This document shows positions 10,038 through 19,745 of a stretch of 64,000 bases of DNA, piece after piece (position 1 is the first letter of the stretch; the number at the start of each line of letters is the position of its first letter). The position numbers and the translations under genes were made by a program. Source of the DNA: Methylocystis rosea (GTDB lineage: Bacteria; Pseudomonadota; Alphaproteobacteria; Rhizobiales; Beijerinckiaceae); contig NZ_CP034086.1 of NCBI RefSeq assembly GCF_003855495.1, forward strand, positions 434,001-498,000, in the 5' to 3' direction. The notes beneath the pieces were generated by a model that saw only the letters and a program-made list of their open reading frames with translations, made no database searches and was not told where the DNA came from.

Positions 10038-10069
10038 TTAGCGTCACTCATCTTTTGGCGTGATGTTAA
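10038..10069. promoter_or_regulatory. Imperfect inverted repeat in the bluB-downstream gap
   Basis: TTAGCGTCAC at 10038-10047 and GTGATGTTAA at 10060-10069 form an imperfect dyad (8 of 10 positions pair) with a 12-nt spacer. It lies about 65 nt upstream of the small hypothetical gene that follows. It could be an operator or a weak stem-loop after bluB. No T-run follows, so it is not a canonical terminator. Confidence 0.25.
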
Positions 10070-10133
10070 GGGTTGGGCGTTAGGAATCCCTGAATTGTCG
10101 AAGCTCCATCTCGGGGGCGTCGGAGACGCGAAC

Positions 10134-10421
10134 ATGGCGCCGGTTAATTTGGAACAGCTGTTCGAGAAAGACTTCCCCCTCGCCAACAACACCATTCTCA
10201 CCGTCACGGAAGTGCCAGACTGCGAAGAGCAGCTGCTAAAATTGCTCGAACGCGCCATGCTCCGAGGCTTCGACAATCACGCGCGGCTCACGCAGATCCA
10301 GCTGCCGATGGAGCGGTTTCCCGATCTCGATTCCAAGTTCTGGCACGTCCCGATTGAGGATTGCGGCGCGGCCCAGGTGCTGCGCTTCTTCTTCGCGGCG
10401 CCACAACCGCCGGCGCACTAG
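10134..10421 (+). CDS. Hypothetical protein, small and acidic
   Basis: 95 residues from the ATG at 10134; a TTG at 10095 would add 13 residues. I do not recognise the family. The protein is soluble, with no signal peptide or membrane span, and has an N-terminal NLEQLFEKDFP segment and a FWHVPIEDCG segment near the end. Its codon use fits the neighbourhood, which supports a real gene. It lies 147 nt after bluB on the same strand and ends directly against the convergent mdtC stop, so it may be the distal gene of the cobalamin transcript or have its own promoter. Confidence 0.55.
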   Translation: MAPVNLEQLFEKDFPLANNTILTVTEVPDCEEQLLKLLERAMLRGFDNHARLTQIQLPMERFPDLDSKFWHVPIEDCGAAQVLRFFFAAPQPPAH

Positions 10422-13400
10422 CTAAGCTCCGCTGACCTTTAACGGCGTGACCCGCGCTTGCGCGGGCGCGGCCGGCTTTGCGCGCCGAAGCTTGCTCATC
10501 AACAGATAGATCACCGGCGTCGTGTAGAGCGTCAGCGCCTGGCTGAGCAGCAATCCGCCGACGATGGTGATGCCGAGCGGACGCCGGAGTTCGGCGCCGA
10601 TCCCGGTTGCGAAGGCGAGCGGCAGCGCGCCGAAAATCGCGGCAAGCGTCGTCATCAGAATGGGACGGAAGCGTTCGCGCGCCGCCGCGAGCGCCGCGTC
10701 ATGCACGGACATGCCGCCGTCGCGCTCCGCTTGCAAGGCAAAGTCGACGAGCATGATGCCGTTCTTCTTGACGATGCCGATCAGCAGCAAAATGCCGATG
10801 AAGGCGATAATGGTGAATTCGACATTGAATAGTTCGAGCGACAGCAGCGCGCCCAGGCCTGCCGAGGGCAGCGTCGAGATGATCGTGATCGGATGGATGA
10901 GGCTTTCGTAAAGAATGCCAAGAATGATGTAGACCGAAAGCAGAGCGGCGAGGATCAGCGCCGCCATTCCCGCCGCCACCTTGCGGAAATCCGCGACATC
11001 GCCTGCGAATTCGGCGCGCAGGCCGCCCGGCGGATTGAGTTCGGCGATCGCCAGTTCGATCGCCGCGACGGTGGCGTCAAGACTGTAGCCTGGCGCGACG
11101 TTGTAGGAGATTGTCGTCGCCGGCACGACGCCCTGATGATGAACGACAAGAGGCATCGAGCTGCGCTCGATACGGGCCATCGCGGTGAGCGGAATCTGCT
11201 CGCCGGTGACCGAGGAGACATAAATGCCGGCGAGGTCGCGAATGTCCCGCTGACGTTCGAGCGGCGTCTCATAGATCACGCGATACTGGTTGCGCTGGGT
11301 ATAGACGATTGCATCTTGTCTCTGGCCGAAAGCGCTGTTCAGCGCCGCGTCGATCGCGGCGATCTGCACATTCATTCGCGAGGCGGCGGTGCGATCGATG
11401 ACGACCTTGGCGCGCAGCCCGCCGCGCTCCTGGTCGGAGGCCACGTCAATGAGTTCGGGCGCCTGCTTCAGGCGCTCCAGCACCTTGTCGCGCCACGTCT
11501 CGAGAATCTCGATCGACGGACTCGACAGGGTGAACTGATATTGCGACTTGCTCAGCCGTCCGCCCGTTCGCAGATCCTGAGATGGCACCATGAACACGCT
11601 GAGGCCCGGAATTTTCGCGAATTCGCCGCGCAGGCGCGCGATCACATCCTTGCTCGATGCGCGCCGTTCATCTGCCGGCTTCAAGGCCACGAACAGCCGG
11701 CCCTGATTCGTCGAGGCGGTCAGGTTGCTGGCGCCGATGAATGAGCCGACATTGGCGACGTCGGGATCGGCGACCAGAACGTCGGAGGCGAGCCGCTGCA
11801 AACGCGCCATCTCCGTGAAAGACACGTCGCCCGCCGCCTCGGTCGTTCCATTGATCAGACCAATGTCGTCTTGCGGCAGGCTGCCCTTGGGGATCGTCTG
11901 GTAGAGACGCACCGTCCAGCCGATCGAGACGACCACGACAATAAGGGTGGCCCAGGGATGATCGATCACCGGCCGCAGGCTGCGCGCGTAGAGATCGACG
12001 ATTCGATCGAGACTGCCTTCGATAAGCCGATCGAAGCGCGAAGGCGCCCTTTCCCGAGGCGCCGGCAGGCGCGCGCAGACCATCGGCGTCACGGTCAGGG
12101 AGATGATCGTCGAAATCGCAATGGCGAAGGTCAGCGTCCAGGAAAACTCGCGCAGCAGCCGGCCCATCACGCCTTCCATGAAAAGAAGCGGAATGAAGAC
12201 GGCGACGAGCGACAGGCTGATCGAGACGACGGTGAAGCCGATCTGCTTGGAGCCGACCAGCGCCGCTTCGATGCGACTGAGACCGCGCTCGGCGTTGCTT
12301 TGAATATTTTCGATCATGACAATGGCGTCGTCGACGACGAAGCCGACCGAGATCGTCAGCGCCATCAGCGACAGATTGTCGATCGAGAAGCCCGCGACCC
12401 ACATCGCGGCGCAGGTGCCGACCAGAGAGAGAGGCACGGTGATGCCGGCGGCGATGACGGGCGTCGCGCGGCGCAAAAACACGTAGACGACCATCATCAC
12501 CAGAAAGACGGAGATCGCCAGCGTGCGCTGAATGTCGTGAATGCTGGCGCGGATGGTCTGGGTGCGGTCGGCAAGCACATCGATCTTGACGCCGCTCGGA
12601 ATCCACTCCTGAAATTGCGGCATCATCGCTTTGATCTGATCGACCGTTTCGATCACATTGGCGTTTGGCTGCTTGGTGACGATAAGAAGAACGGCCGGCT
12701 TGCCGTTGAACCAGCCGGCGGCGTTGCGGTTTTTGACGCCGCGCTCGACCGTGGCGACGTCGCCGAGCTTGACCACCGCCCCGCCGCGCGCTGCGATGAC
12801 GATGTTGCGATAGTCTTCGGGCGTCGACAGCTGGTCGGTCGTCGCGAGCGTGATCTCCCGCGTATCGCCGCCCAGCGCCCCTACGGCGGAATGGGCGTTG
12901 GCGGCGTTGAGCGCATTGGCGACGGCGTCGACGCCAAGCCCCATGGCGGCGAGACGCGCGCTGTCGACCTGGACGCGGATCGCCGGCTGCTCGGCGCCGG
13001 CGAGGCGCGCCTCGGCGACGCCTGGAATCTGCGAAACCCGCTGCGCGATCACGGAATCGGCCGCATCGAAAATCGCGCTCGTCGGCAATGTGTCGGAGGT
13101 CATCGCCAGCACGAGCACGGGCATGCTCGACTGGCTCGCCTTTCGATAGACGGGCGCCATCGGCAGATCCGACGGCAGGTCGGTGATGGAGGCGTTGATC
13201 GCCGCCTGAACGTCGCGCGCCGCCGCGTCCAGCGGCCGTGAGATGTCGAATTGCGCGATGATCTGCGTCGAGCCCAGCGAATTCGCCGATGTCAGCTCGT
13301 TGAGGCCGGCGATGCTGGACAGACGCCGTTCGAGCGGCGCCGCGACGGACGCCGCCATGGTCTGCGGATCGGCGCCGGGCCGCGACGCGGAAATGCCGAT

Positions 13401-13532
13401 AATCGGAAAATCCACCGCTGGCAGGCTCGCCACCGGCAGGAAAAAATAAGCGACGGCGCCGACGAGGAAGAGCGCGCTGGCGAGCAGCGTCGTCGCGACC
13501 GGCCGCCTGATGAAGGGCGCGGAGACATTCAC
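10422..13532 (-). CDS. mdtC: Multidrug RND efflux permease, MdtC-like
   Basis: 1036 residues, the size and pattern of a HAE1-type inner-membrane RND pump: a membrane span near residues 12-30, a large periplasmic domain, spans 2-6 with the TM4 proton-relay pair in FVVDDAIVMIEN (about 400-411), a second periplasmic domain, and C-terminal spans containing FIGILLLIGIVKKNGIM. It is the second of two tandem RND genes, overlapping the upstream one by 4 nt. Tandem non-identical permeases with one membrane-fusion protein are the hallmark of MdtBC-type heteromeric pumps, which export bile salts, novobiocin and metal-chelators in enterobacteria. Substrates here are unknown. Confidence 0.85.
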   Translation of the reverse strand: MNVSAPFIRRPVATTLLASALFLVGAVAYFFLPVASLPAVDFPIIGISASRPGADPQTMAASVAAPLERRLSSIAGLNELTSANSLGSTQIIAQFDISRPLDAAARDVQAAINASITDLPSDLPMAPVYRKASQSSMPVLVLAMTSDTLPTSAIFDAADSVIAQRVSQIPGVAEARLAGAEQPAIRVQVDSARLAAMGLGVDAVANALNAANAHSAVGALGGDTREITLATTDQLSTPEDYRNIVIAARGGAVVKLGDVATVERGVKNRNAAGWFNGKPAVLLIVTKQPNANVIETVDQIKAMMPQFQEWIPSGVKIDVLADRTQTIRASIHDIQRTLAISVFLVMMVVYVFLRRATPVIAAGITVPLSLVGTCAAMWVAGFSIDNLSLMALTISVGFVVDDAIVMIENIQSNAERGLSRIEAALVGSKQIGFTVVSISLSLVAVFIPLLFMEGVMGRLLREFSWTLTFAIAISTIISLTVTPMVCARLPAPRERAPSRFDRLIEGSLDRIVDLYARSLRPVIDHPWATLIVVVVSIGWTVRLYQTIPKGSLPQDDIGLINGTTEAAGDVSFTEMARLQRLASDVLVADPDVANVGSFIGASNLTASTNQGRLFVALKPADERRASSKDVIARLRGEFAKIPGLSVFMVPSQDLRTGGRLSKSQYQFTLSSPSIEILETWRDKVLERLKQAPELIDVASDQERGGLRAKVVIDRTAASRMNVQIAAIDAALNSAFGQRQDAIVYTQRNQYRVIYETPLERQRDIRDLAGIYVSSVTGEQIPLTAMARIERSSMPLVVHHQGVVPATTISYNVAPGYSLDATVAAIELAIAELNPPGGLRAEFAGDVADFRKVAAGMAALILAALLSVYIILGILYESLIHPITIISTLPSAGLGALLSLELFNVEFTIIAFIGILLLIGIVKKNGIMLVDFALQAERDGGMSVHDAALAAARERFRPILMTTLAAIFGALPLAFATGIGAELRRPLGITIVGGLLLSQALTLYTTPVIYLLMSKLRRAKPAAPAQARVTPLKVSGA

Positions 13533-16500
13533 TCGGCAGCCTCCCGGGCAGGCGGCTTCGGCGACTCGCCGATCGGCTCAAACTCCTTCTCGGCGGTCGG
13601 CGGCTCGGCCGGTGGCGAGAGCCGCACACGCAGCCGCTCCACGGCGAGATAGATGACCGGCGTCGTGTAAAGCGTCAGCGCCTGCGACAGCAGCAGGCCG
13701 CCGATGATCGCGACGCCTAGCGGAATGCGCAACTCGCTGCCCGGCCCATGCGAGAGCGCGAGCGGCAGCGCGCCAAAGAGCGCGGCAAGCGTCGTCATCA
13801 TGATGGGACGGAAGCGCAGATGGCAGGCGCGCACGATCGCCTCTCGCGCCGAGAGTCCGTCGTCGCGCTCGGCGTCCAGCGCGAAGTCGATCATCATGAT
13901 CGCATTCTTCTTGACGATGCCCATCAGCAGAACGACGCCGATCAGCGCGACGATGGACATCTCAATTCGAAATAAGAGAAGCGCGAGCAATGCGCCGACG
14001 CCCGCCGAGGGCAGAGTCGTCAAAACGGTGAAAGGATGGGCGAAGCTCTCGTAAAGAACGCCGAGCACGACATAGATCGACACGACCGCCGCAAGTATGA
14101 GCCAGGGCTCGCTCGCCAGAGATTTGTTGAATTCGGCGGCGTCGGCGCTGAATACGCCAAGGATCGACGACGGCATGCCGATCGCGGCCTCCGCTTTGGC
14201 GATCATTTTCACCGCATCGCCAAGCGCATAGCCCTCCGCAAGATCGAAGCTGATCGTCGACGCCGGAAATTGGTCCTCATGCGCGACGGTCAGCGGCGCC
14301 GAGAGGTTTTCCAGCCTCACGAAACTCGCAAGCGGCGTCTGCGGTCCCCCGCCAAGCGGCGCGACATAGAGCTTTTCCAAAGCCGAGGGATCGCGCTGAT
14401 ATTGCGCGGCGGCTTCGAGAATGACGCGATACTGGTTCGATTGCGTGTAGATTGTCGAGATCTGCCGCTGTCCGAAGGCGTCGTTGAGCACGTCATCGAC
14501 CATCTGCGCGGTGATGCCGAGCCGCCCCATCTTCTCTCGGTCGATTCGCATAAGCGTGCGCAGGCCGCCGTCCTGCGTTTCGGCGGCGACATTGCGCAAC
14601 CCTGGGGTCTCGCGCAGGCTGTCGAGCAATCGATTCGACCAGGTCAGCAATTCCTCGCGGTCGGGGGAGGTCAGCGTATACTGATACTGTGACCGGCTCG
14701 GCCGCGTCGTGATCTGGATGTCTTGCACCGGCTGGACGTACAGCGCGACGCCGGGGAGTTTTTGCCCCGCGGCCTTCAGCCGGTCCGCAATCTTTTCAGC
14801 ATTCTCGTGGCGCTCGCTATGCGGGCGCAGCATCACGGTGAGCCGCGCCACATTGGTCGTCGCATTGAGTGGCCCGACGCCGAGCACGGACGTCACCGCC
14901 CTGACGTCCGGGTCACGGCGGAACTCCTCGGCGATCTTCGCCTGCAGCGTCGTCATTTTGTCGAAGGACGCGTCCGCCGAGGCCTCTAGAACCACCGACA
15001 GCACGCCGGTGTCCTGCCGCGGCAGGAAGCCCTTGGGAATCACAATATAGAGCGCGACGGTGAGCGCGAGAGTCGCGACGGTGATCGCGAGCATGAGCTT
15101 CTCGCGCTTGAGCGCCCAGTCGAGCGACACGTAATAACCGCGGTCGAGCGCAAGCGAAAGCGTCTCCAAGCGGGAGGGGCCCCGCGGCGGCGCAAGACGC
15201 AGCAGGACCGCGCAGAGCATCGGCGTCAGGGTCAGCGAGATCACCGCCGAGACGACGACGGCGATCGTCAAGGTCAGCGCGAATTCGCTGAACATCCGCC
15301 CGACAATGCCGGTCATGAACAGCAGCGGTATAAAGACGGCGATAAGCGAGACGGTGAGCGATACGACCGTGAAGCTGATTTGGCGCGCCCCGTCGAGCGC
15401 GGCCTGACGCGGCGCTTTGCCTTCCTCGATATTGCGCACGATGTTCTCGATCATCACGATCGCGTCGTCGACGATGAAACCGGTGCCGATGGTCAACGCC
15501 ATCAGCGACAGATTGTCGAGCGAGAAGCCCGCCGCCCACATGATCGAGAAGGTGGCGATGATCGAGAGCGGCAGGCTGACGCCGGCGATGATCGTCGCCC
15601 GCCAGCTGCGCAGAAACATCAACACGACGAGCACGACGAGCGCCGCGGCGATGACGAGCGTCAGCTGAACCTCGAAAATCGAGGCCCGGATCGTCACGGT
15701 CCGGTCATTGACGATCTCAAGAGACATGCCGGCGGGAAGCGCCCGCTGAATTTGCGGCAGCTCCTTCTTCACCAACTCGACGGTATTGATGATATTGGCG
15801 CCGGGCTGTCGCAGCACGTCGAGAACGACCGTCTGCTCGCCATTGTGCCAGCCGCCAACCCGGGAGTTCTCGAGCCCGTCGACAACCTGCGCAACGTCGC
15901 GAAGCGCCACCGGCGCGCCATTGCGCCACGTGACGATGATGTCATTGTATTGACTGGCGCGCAGAATCTGGTCGTTGGCGTCGAGGGTATAGGACTGCCG
16001 CCTGCCGTCGAGCGAACCCTTGGCGCCGGCGACGTTCGCCGCGGCGACGGCGAGGCGCAGCTCCTCCATGCTGATGCGATTGGCGGCGAGCCGGCCGAGA
16101 TCGGCCTGGATGCGCACGGCGGGGCGGACGCCGCCCTGCACCGACACGCGCCCGACGCCTGTGACCTGCGAGAGCTGCGGCGCGATCAAGGTGTCGGCCC
16201 GATCGCTCAAGTCCCGCAGCGTGGCGGTCTTCGAACGCAGCGTCAGCGTCAGGATGGGCGTATCCGCAGGGTTCACCTTGGCGTAGACCGGCGGATAGGG
16301 AAGGTTGCGGGGCAGCGTCGAGGCGGCCGCGTTGATCGCCGCTTGAACGTCTTGCGCGGCCGCGTCGATGTCGCGATCAAGGTCGAACTGCAGCGTGATC
16401 TGCGAAAGCCCGAACGAGCTTTGCGACGACATGCTGGTCAGCGACGGAATCTGGCCGAACTGCCGTTCGAGCGACGCTGTCACCAGTGAGGCGATCGTGT

Positions 16501-16669
16501 CAGGGTTGGCGCCCGGAAGCTGCGTCGTCACCTGGATCGTGGGAAAATCGACCTGCGGCAACGGCGAGACGGGAAGCCGCAGATAGCCCATCACGCCAAA
16601 CAGCAGCACGGCGAACGCCAAGAGCGACGTCGCCACCGGCCGATGGATGAAGGGCGCCGAAACGTTCAT
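13529..16669 (-). CDS. mdtB: Multidrug RND efflux permease, MdtB-like
   Basis: 1046 residues. It has the same architecture as its downstream neighbour, with FIVDDAIVMIENIV in TM4 carrying the paired aspartates needed for proton coupling and VVLLMGIVKKNAIMM in the C-terminal half. The N-terminal start (MNVSAPFI followed by RPVAT) is almost identical to that of the next gene, pointing to an old tandem duplication. The last 25 residues are a Pro/Glu-rich cytoplasmic tail. It overlaps the membrane-fusion gene by 4 nt upstream and mdtC by 4 nt downstream. Confidence 0.87.
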   Translation of the reverse strand: MNVSAPFIHRPVATSLLAFAVLLFGVMGYLRLPVSPLPQVDFPTIQVTTQLPGANPDTIASLVTASLERQFGQIPSLTSMSSQSSFGLSQITLQFDLDRDIDAAAQDVQAAINAAASTLPRNLPYPPVYAKVNPADTPILTLTLRSKTATLRDLSDRADTLIAPQLSQVTGVGRVSVQGGVRPAVRIQADLGRLAANRISMEELRLAVAAANVAGAKGSLDGRRQSYTLDANDQILRASQYNDIIVTWRNGAPVALRDVAQVVDGLENSRVGGWHNGEQTVVLDVLRQPGANIINTVELVKKELPQIQRALPAGMSLEIVNDRTVTIRASIFEVQLTLVIAAALVVLVVLMFLRSWRATIIAGVSLPLSIIATFSIMWAAGFSLDNLSLMALTIGTGFIVDDAIVMIENIVRNIEEGKAPRQAALDGARQISFTVVSLTVSLIAVFIPLLFMTGIVGRMFSEFALTLTIAVVVSAVISLTLTPMLCAVLLRLAPPRGPSRLETLSLALDRGYYVSLDWALKREKLMLAITVATLALTVALYIVIPKGFLPRQDTGVLSVVLEASADASFDKMTTLQAKIAEEFRRDPDVRAVTSVLGVGPLNATTNVARLTVMLRPHSERHENAEKIADRLKAAGQKLPGVALYVQPVQDIQITTRPSRSQYQYTLTSPDREELLTWSNRLLDSLRETPGLRNVAAETQDGGLRTLMRIDREKMGRLGITAQMVDDVLNDAFGQRQISTIYTQSNQYRVILEAAAQYQRDPSALEKLYVAPLGGGPQTPLASFVRLENLSAPLTVAHEDQFPASTISFDLAEGYALGDAVKMIAKAEAAIGMPSSILGVFSADAAEFNKSLASEPWLILAAVVSIYVVLGVLYESFAHPFTVLTTLPSAGVGALLALLLFRIEMSIVALIGVVLLMGIVKKNAIMMIDFALDAERDDGLSAREAIVRACHLRFRPIMMTTLAALFGALPLALSHGPGSELRIPLGVAIIGGLLLSQALTLYTTPVIYLAVERLRVRLSPPAEPPTAEKEFEPIGESPKPPAREAAE

Positions 16670-17931
16670 CTTCTTGTTCGATTACCTCGCATCGCAGGCG
16701 CAGGCGCTTCGCTGGGCGCGCTGCGCCGGTCTTCGGCGCCAGGGTCGTTTTTTTCGGCGTTGGCGGTTTCCGGCGCATTCATGACGCGCACTTTCGCGCC
16801 ATCCGACAGCCGCGAAAAGCCGCTTGTGATCAAGACGTCGCTGGGCTCGAGCCCCGAAGTGACAACGGCGATCGTCTCATCTTGCCGGCCGGTCGTCACC
16901 GGGCGCATCGTGGCGACGTTATCGGGCCCCACGACATAGACGAAGGCGCCGCTCGGCCCGCGCTGCACGGCCTGACTCGGCGCAACGAGGACGTTCTTCA
17001 TCGTATCGAGCATCAGCCGCACATTGACGAACTGGCCGGGCCAGAGCGCCAGGTTCGGATTGGCGAAGGTCGCTTTCAAACGCACCGTGCCTGTCTGCTG
17101 GTCGATCTGATTGTCGATGACGGTCAGCTCGCCGACTTCGATCGGCGTGGCGTTGTCCGGACCGAGCGCCGAAACCTTGGCCTTTCCTTGAGCCTTCTGC
17201 ACCGCCGGCAACGCCTGCTGAGGCAATGTGAACACAACATAGATCGGCTTCAGTTGCGTGATGACGACAATGCCGGTCTGGTCGGAGGCGTGCAGAATAT
17301 TGCCGACATCGACGAGGCGGATGCCGACGCGTCCGTCGATCGGCGAACGGATCGTCGCATAGTCGAGCGTGGTTTTGGCGTTGTCGATCGCCGCTTTGTC
17401 GGCGCGCACCAGCGCTTCAAGCTGGGCGACGGACGCCTTTTGAGTGGCGTGTTGCTGCTTCGAGGCGTAGGCGCCGACGAGAAGTCTTTCGTAGCGCGCG
17501 AGATCGACGCGAGCGTTGGCGAGATTGGCTTCGTCCTGCGCTCTTTTGGCCACCGCCTGATCATACTGCGCCTGATACAGCGCCGGATCGATTTCGGCCA
17601 AAATGTCGCCTTTGCGGACGTCCTGTCCCTCCGTGAAGGCGAGGCGTATCAGCCTCCCGTCCACCTGCGTGCGGATCGTCACCGTATTGAGCGCCTGCAC
17701 GGTGCCGACGGCGTCAATGGTCACAGGCACGTCGTCGAGACGCGCCTTGGCTGCGGTGACGGTGACGGTCCCCTCGCTGCGCCCGCCGCCGGGACGCCCG
17801 GCGACCGGGCCCTGGTCCTTGGCCGCGAAGCCAGGAAGCCTGCCCGTCTGATACGCCCACGCAAGGGCCCCGACGAGCGCGAGCGCGCCGGCGGCAAGCA
17901 GCACCCTTCGGCTGATGCGGCTCATGGCCAA
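16666..17931 (-). CDS. mdtA: RND efflux periplasmic adaptor (membrane-fusion protein), MdtA-like
   Basis: 421 residues. An N-terminal hydrophobic anchor (about residues 10-27) precedes the lipoyl/barrel-sandwich half-motif (VQALNTVTIRTQVDGRL), an alpha-hairpin with repeated Q/K/A residues, the second lipoyl half (ATIRSPIDGRVGIR) and the beta-barrel and membrane-proximal domains. The last 40 residues are a low-complexity, charged tail. The adaptor bridges the two RND permeases to the outer-membrane channel encoded just upstream, which it overlaps by 10 nt. A second ATG two codons in is an equally possible start. Confidence 0.88.
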   Translation of the reverse strand: MAMSRISRRVLLAAGALALVGALAWAYQTGRLPGFAAKDQGPVAGRPGGGRSEGTVTVTAAKARLDDVPVTIDAVGTVQALNTVTIRTQVDGRLIRLAFTEGQDVRKGDILAEIDPALYQAQYDQAVAKRAQDEANLANARVDLARYERLLVGAYASKQQHATQKASVAQLEALVRADKAAIDNAKTTLDYATIRSPIDGRVGIRLVDVGNILHASDQTGIVVITQLKPIYVVFTLPQQALPAVQKAQGKAKVSALGPDNATPIEVGELTVIDNQIDQQTGTVRLKATFANPNLALWPGQFVNVRLMLDTMKNVLVAPSQAVQRGPSGAFVYVVGPDNVATMRPVTTGRQDETIAVVTSGLEPSDVLITSGFSRLSDGAKVRVMNAPETANAEKNDPGAEDRRSAPSEAPAPAMRGNRTRR

Positions 17932-19466
17932 GGTCCTCTGTCGGCCTCATAAGCGGCGTTGGAGCGCGTGATCTCGATTTCGCGCGTCGTCGGCGACCAG
18001 CCGCCGCCGAGCGCCTGATACAGGCTCGTCGCCGCCTGGAAGTGGGAGAGACGCGCGATCGCGAGCTGATCCTCCGTCTGAAAATACGTCGTCTGCGTCT
18101 GCGCAAGCTGCACGATATCGATTGTCCCTTCCCGCAGACGCATCTCTACGGCGTCCAATGCGCGTCGAGCCGCGGAGACGGCGACGCCCAGGAGCTTCAT
18201 CTGGCGGTCCGTTTCGCGTATTGCAATCAGCGCGTTCTCAGTATCGGACAGAGCGGTTAGAATCTGCTTGCGATAAAGCGCCGCTAATTCGGAATATCGG
18301 CCCTTCTGCAGATCATATTGGCCCTGCAGGTTCCAGCCGTCGAACACGGGCTGCGTGAGCGAGCCGGCGATCTGCCAGGCGATCGCGTCCGGCCTCATAA
18401 TGAGCGTCGACAGCATCGAACTCTGGAACCCATACAGCCCCGTCAGAGTCAGGGACGGAAAAAAGGCCGCCCGCGCCTGCAGCACCGAAAATTCCTGGGA
18501 TGCGAGGCGCGCTTCCGCTTCGGCGACGTCTGGGCGGCGCAGCAGCACTTCAGAGGGCAGCCCTGGCGCAATCTGCGGAAACTTGAGCTTTACGAGAGAG
18601 CCGCCCTTTACAGTCATGCTTTCGGGGGTCTGTCCCAGCAATACCGCAAGGTTGTTGCGCGTCTGGCGCAAGGTCTGTTCGAGCGGCGGGATCGTCGCGC
18701 GCTGTTGAGCCAGTATCGTTTCCTGCTGCGAGGTGTCGAGGACGGTCGCCGTCCCGGCTTCAAGCCGCGCGTTGATGGCGTCCATGACCCCTTGCGCGAT
18801 CGCGACGTTCTGATTGGCGATGCGCAGACGGTCCTGCGCCGTGAGCACCTGGAAGTAGGCGTTCAGCACGGCCGCGACGGTCGAGATTTCAACAACGTTG
18901 CGATCGAAGCGCGAGACATTGGCGAGGATGCGCGCGGCTTTTGAGGCGTTCTCATTCTTGCCCCAAAAATCCACCTCGTAGCTCGCCGTAAGAGCAAGCT
19001 GGAAGAAGCCGAAGGTCCGCGCGTCGAAGCCTTGCTGCGATCCTGTGCTCGACGTCGAAGGATTAAAGCCGGTGCTTGAGGAGCCCACGTTGATCGTCGT
19101 GCCGGGAACGCGCGTGGAGCGAGCGATATCGGTCATGTTAACGGTTGGAAACAGCGCAGCGCTCGAGACCCGCGCTTGAGCGTCGGCCTGAGTGATGCGG
19201 GCGATTGCGGCTGCGATATCCTGGTTGTCGTCGAGCGCGCGCTCCACGAGTTGGGTCAGTTCCTTCGAACCAAATTTGGCGGCGAAATCCCGCCCGCCGG
19301 CGATGGGAGGCTGTGGCTGCGGCTTCGCTTCCCGAAATTGCGCGGGCGGCGGGGCCGAGAGATCGGGCTTGTCCCACTCCAGATCACAGCCGGCGAGCGC
19401 CGCCGCGAGCGTCGCGGCGGCCGCCAGCGCTGGTCGAAAAGAGCGAGACAGAGCGGGCGCGATCAA
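17922..19466 (-). CDS. Outer-membrane efflux lipoprotein (NodT/OprM family)
   Basis: 514 residues. The signal peptide ends in a lipobox (LAGC, cysteine near residue 27), so the protein should be lipid-anchored. Two TolC-like OEP repeats follow; SFRP and the YEVDFWGKN segment near residue 160 are typical. It forms the trimeric outer-membrane exit duct of the tripartite pump. The start is a TTG at 19466, the only initiation codon that keeps the signal peptide; the Shine-Dalgarno sequence is weak. First gene of the operon outer-membrane protein-mdtA-mdtB-mdtC. Confidence 0.85.
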   Translation of the reverse strand: MIAPALSRSFRPALAAAATLAAALAGCDLEWDKPDLSAPPPAQFREAKPQPQPPIAGGRDFAAKFGSKELTQLVERALDDNQDIAAAIARITQADAQARVSSAALFPTVNMTDIARSTRVPGTTINVGSSSTGFNPSTSSTGSQQGFDARTFGFFQLALTASYEVDFWGKNENASKAARILANVSRFDRNVVEISTVAAVLNAYFQVLTAQDRLRIANQNVAIAQGVMDAINARLEAGTATVLDTSQQETILAQQRATIPPLEQTLRQTRNNLAVLLGQTPESMTVKGGSLVKLKFPQIAPGLPSEVLLRRPDVAEAEARLASQEFSVLQARAAFFPSLTLTGLYGFQSSMLSTLIMRPDAIAWQIAGSLTQPVFDGWNLQGQYDLQKGRYSELAALYRKQILTALSDTENALIAIRETDRQMKLLGVAVSAARRALDAVEMRLREGTIDIVQLAQTQTTYFQTEDQLAIARLSHFQAATSLYQALGGGWSPTTREIEITRSNAAYEADRGPWP

Positions 19467-19745
19467 GTAGCAGACGTCTCCGGAGGGACCGCGGGAACGG
19501 CCGCGTGCGTCCCCTTCCTTAAGCGTCGGCGAAGGCGCCGGGAAGGCCTCTCGCTCGTCTCTGCGGCTCGCTTTCGCTCGTCCGAAGACCTGACGAGCAG
19601 CGAGTTGCGGGCCTCGGAGCGGCGGCGGGGAGGCGCGCGCTGGCCGTCAACGCGCGAAAAGCTGTGAGTTCTAAGCTCGCGCGGCGCGCCGCGACGGTCA
19701 AGTTACGTATCGGTAAGGACCGAATGCCGCGCGCCCATCACGCCG
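19467..19745. other. Intergenic region, efflux operon promoter side
   Basis: No gene seen. It lies upstream of the efflux operon and downstream of the DUF2147 gene (both leftward), so the efflux promoter should be here. No TetR-type palindrome or adjacent regulator gene is visible, and the local regulator is not in the window. Confidence 0.4.

Noticed and set aside
11871..13241. Long open frame antisense to mdtC (456 codons)
   Set aside because: It is a GC-rich shadow of mdtC with low-complexity Arg/Asp composition and no family features. The same holds for antisense frames at 41817-43664 and 45072-46361 over the hyf genes.
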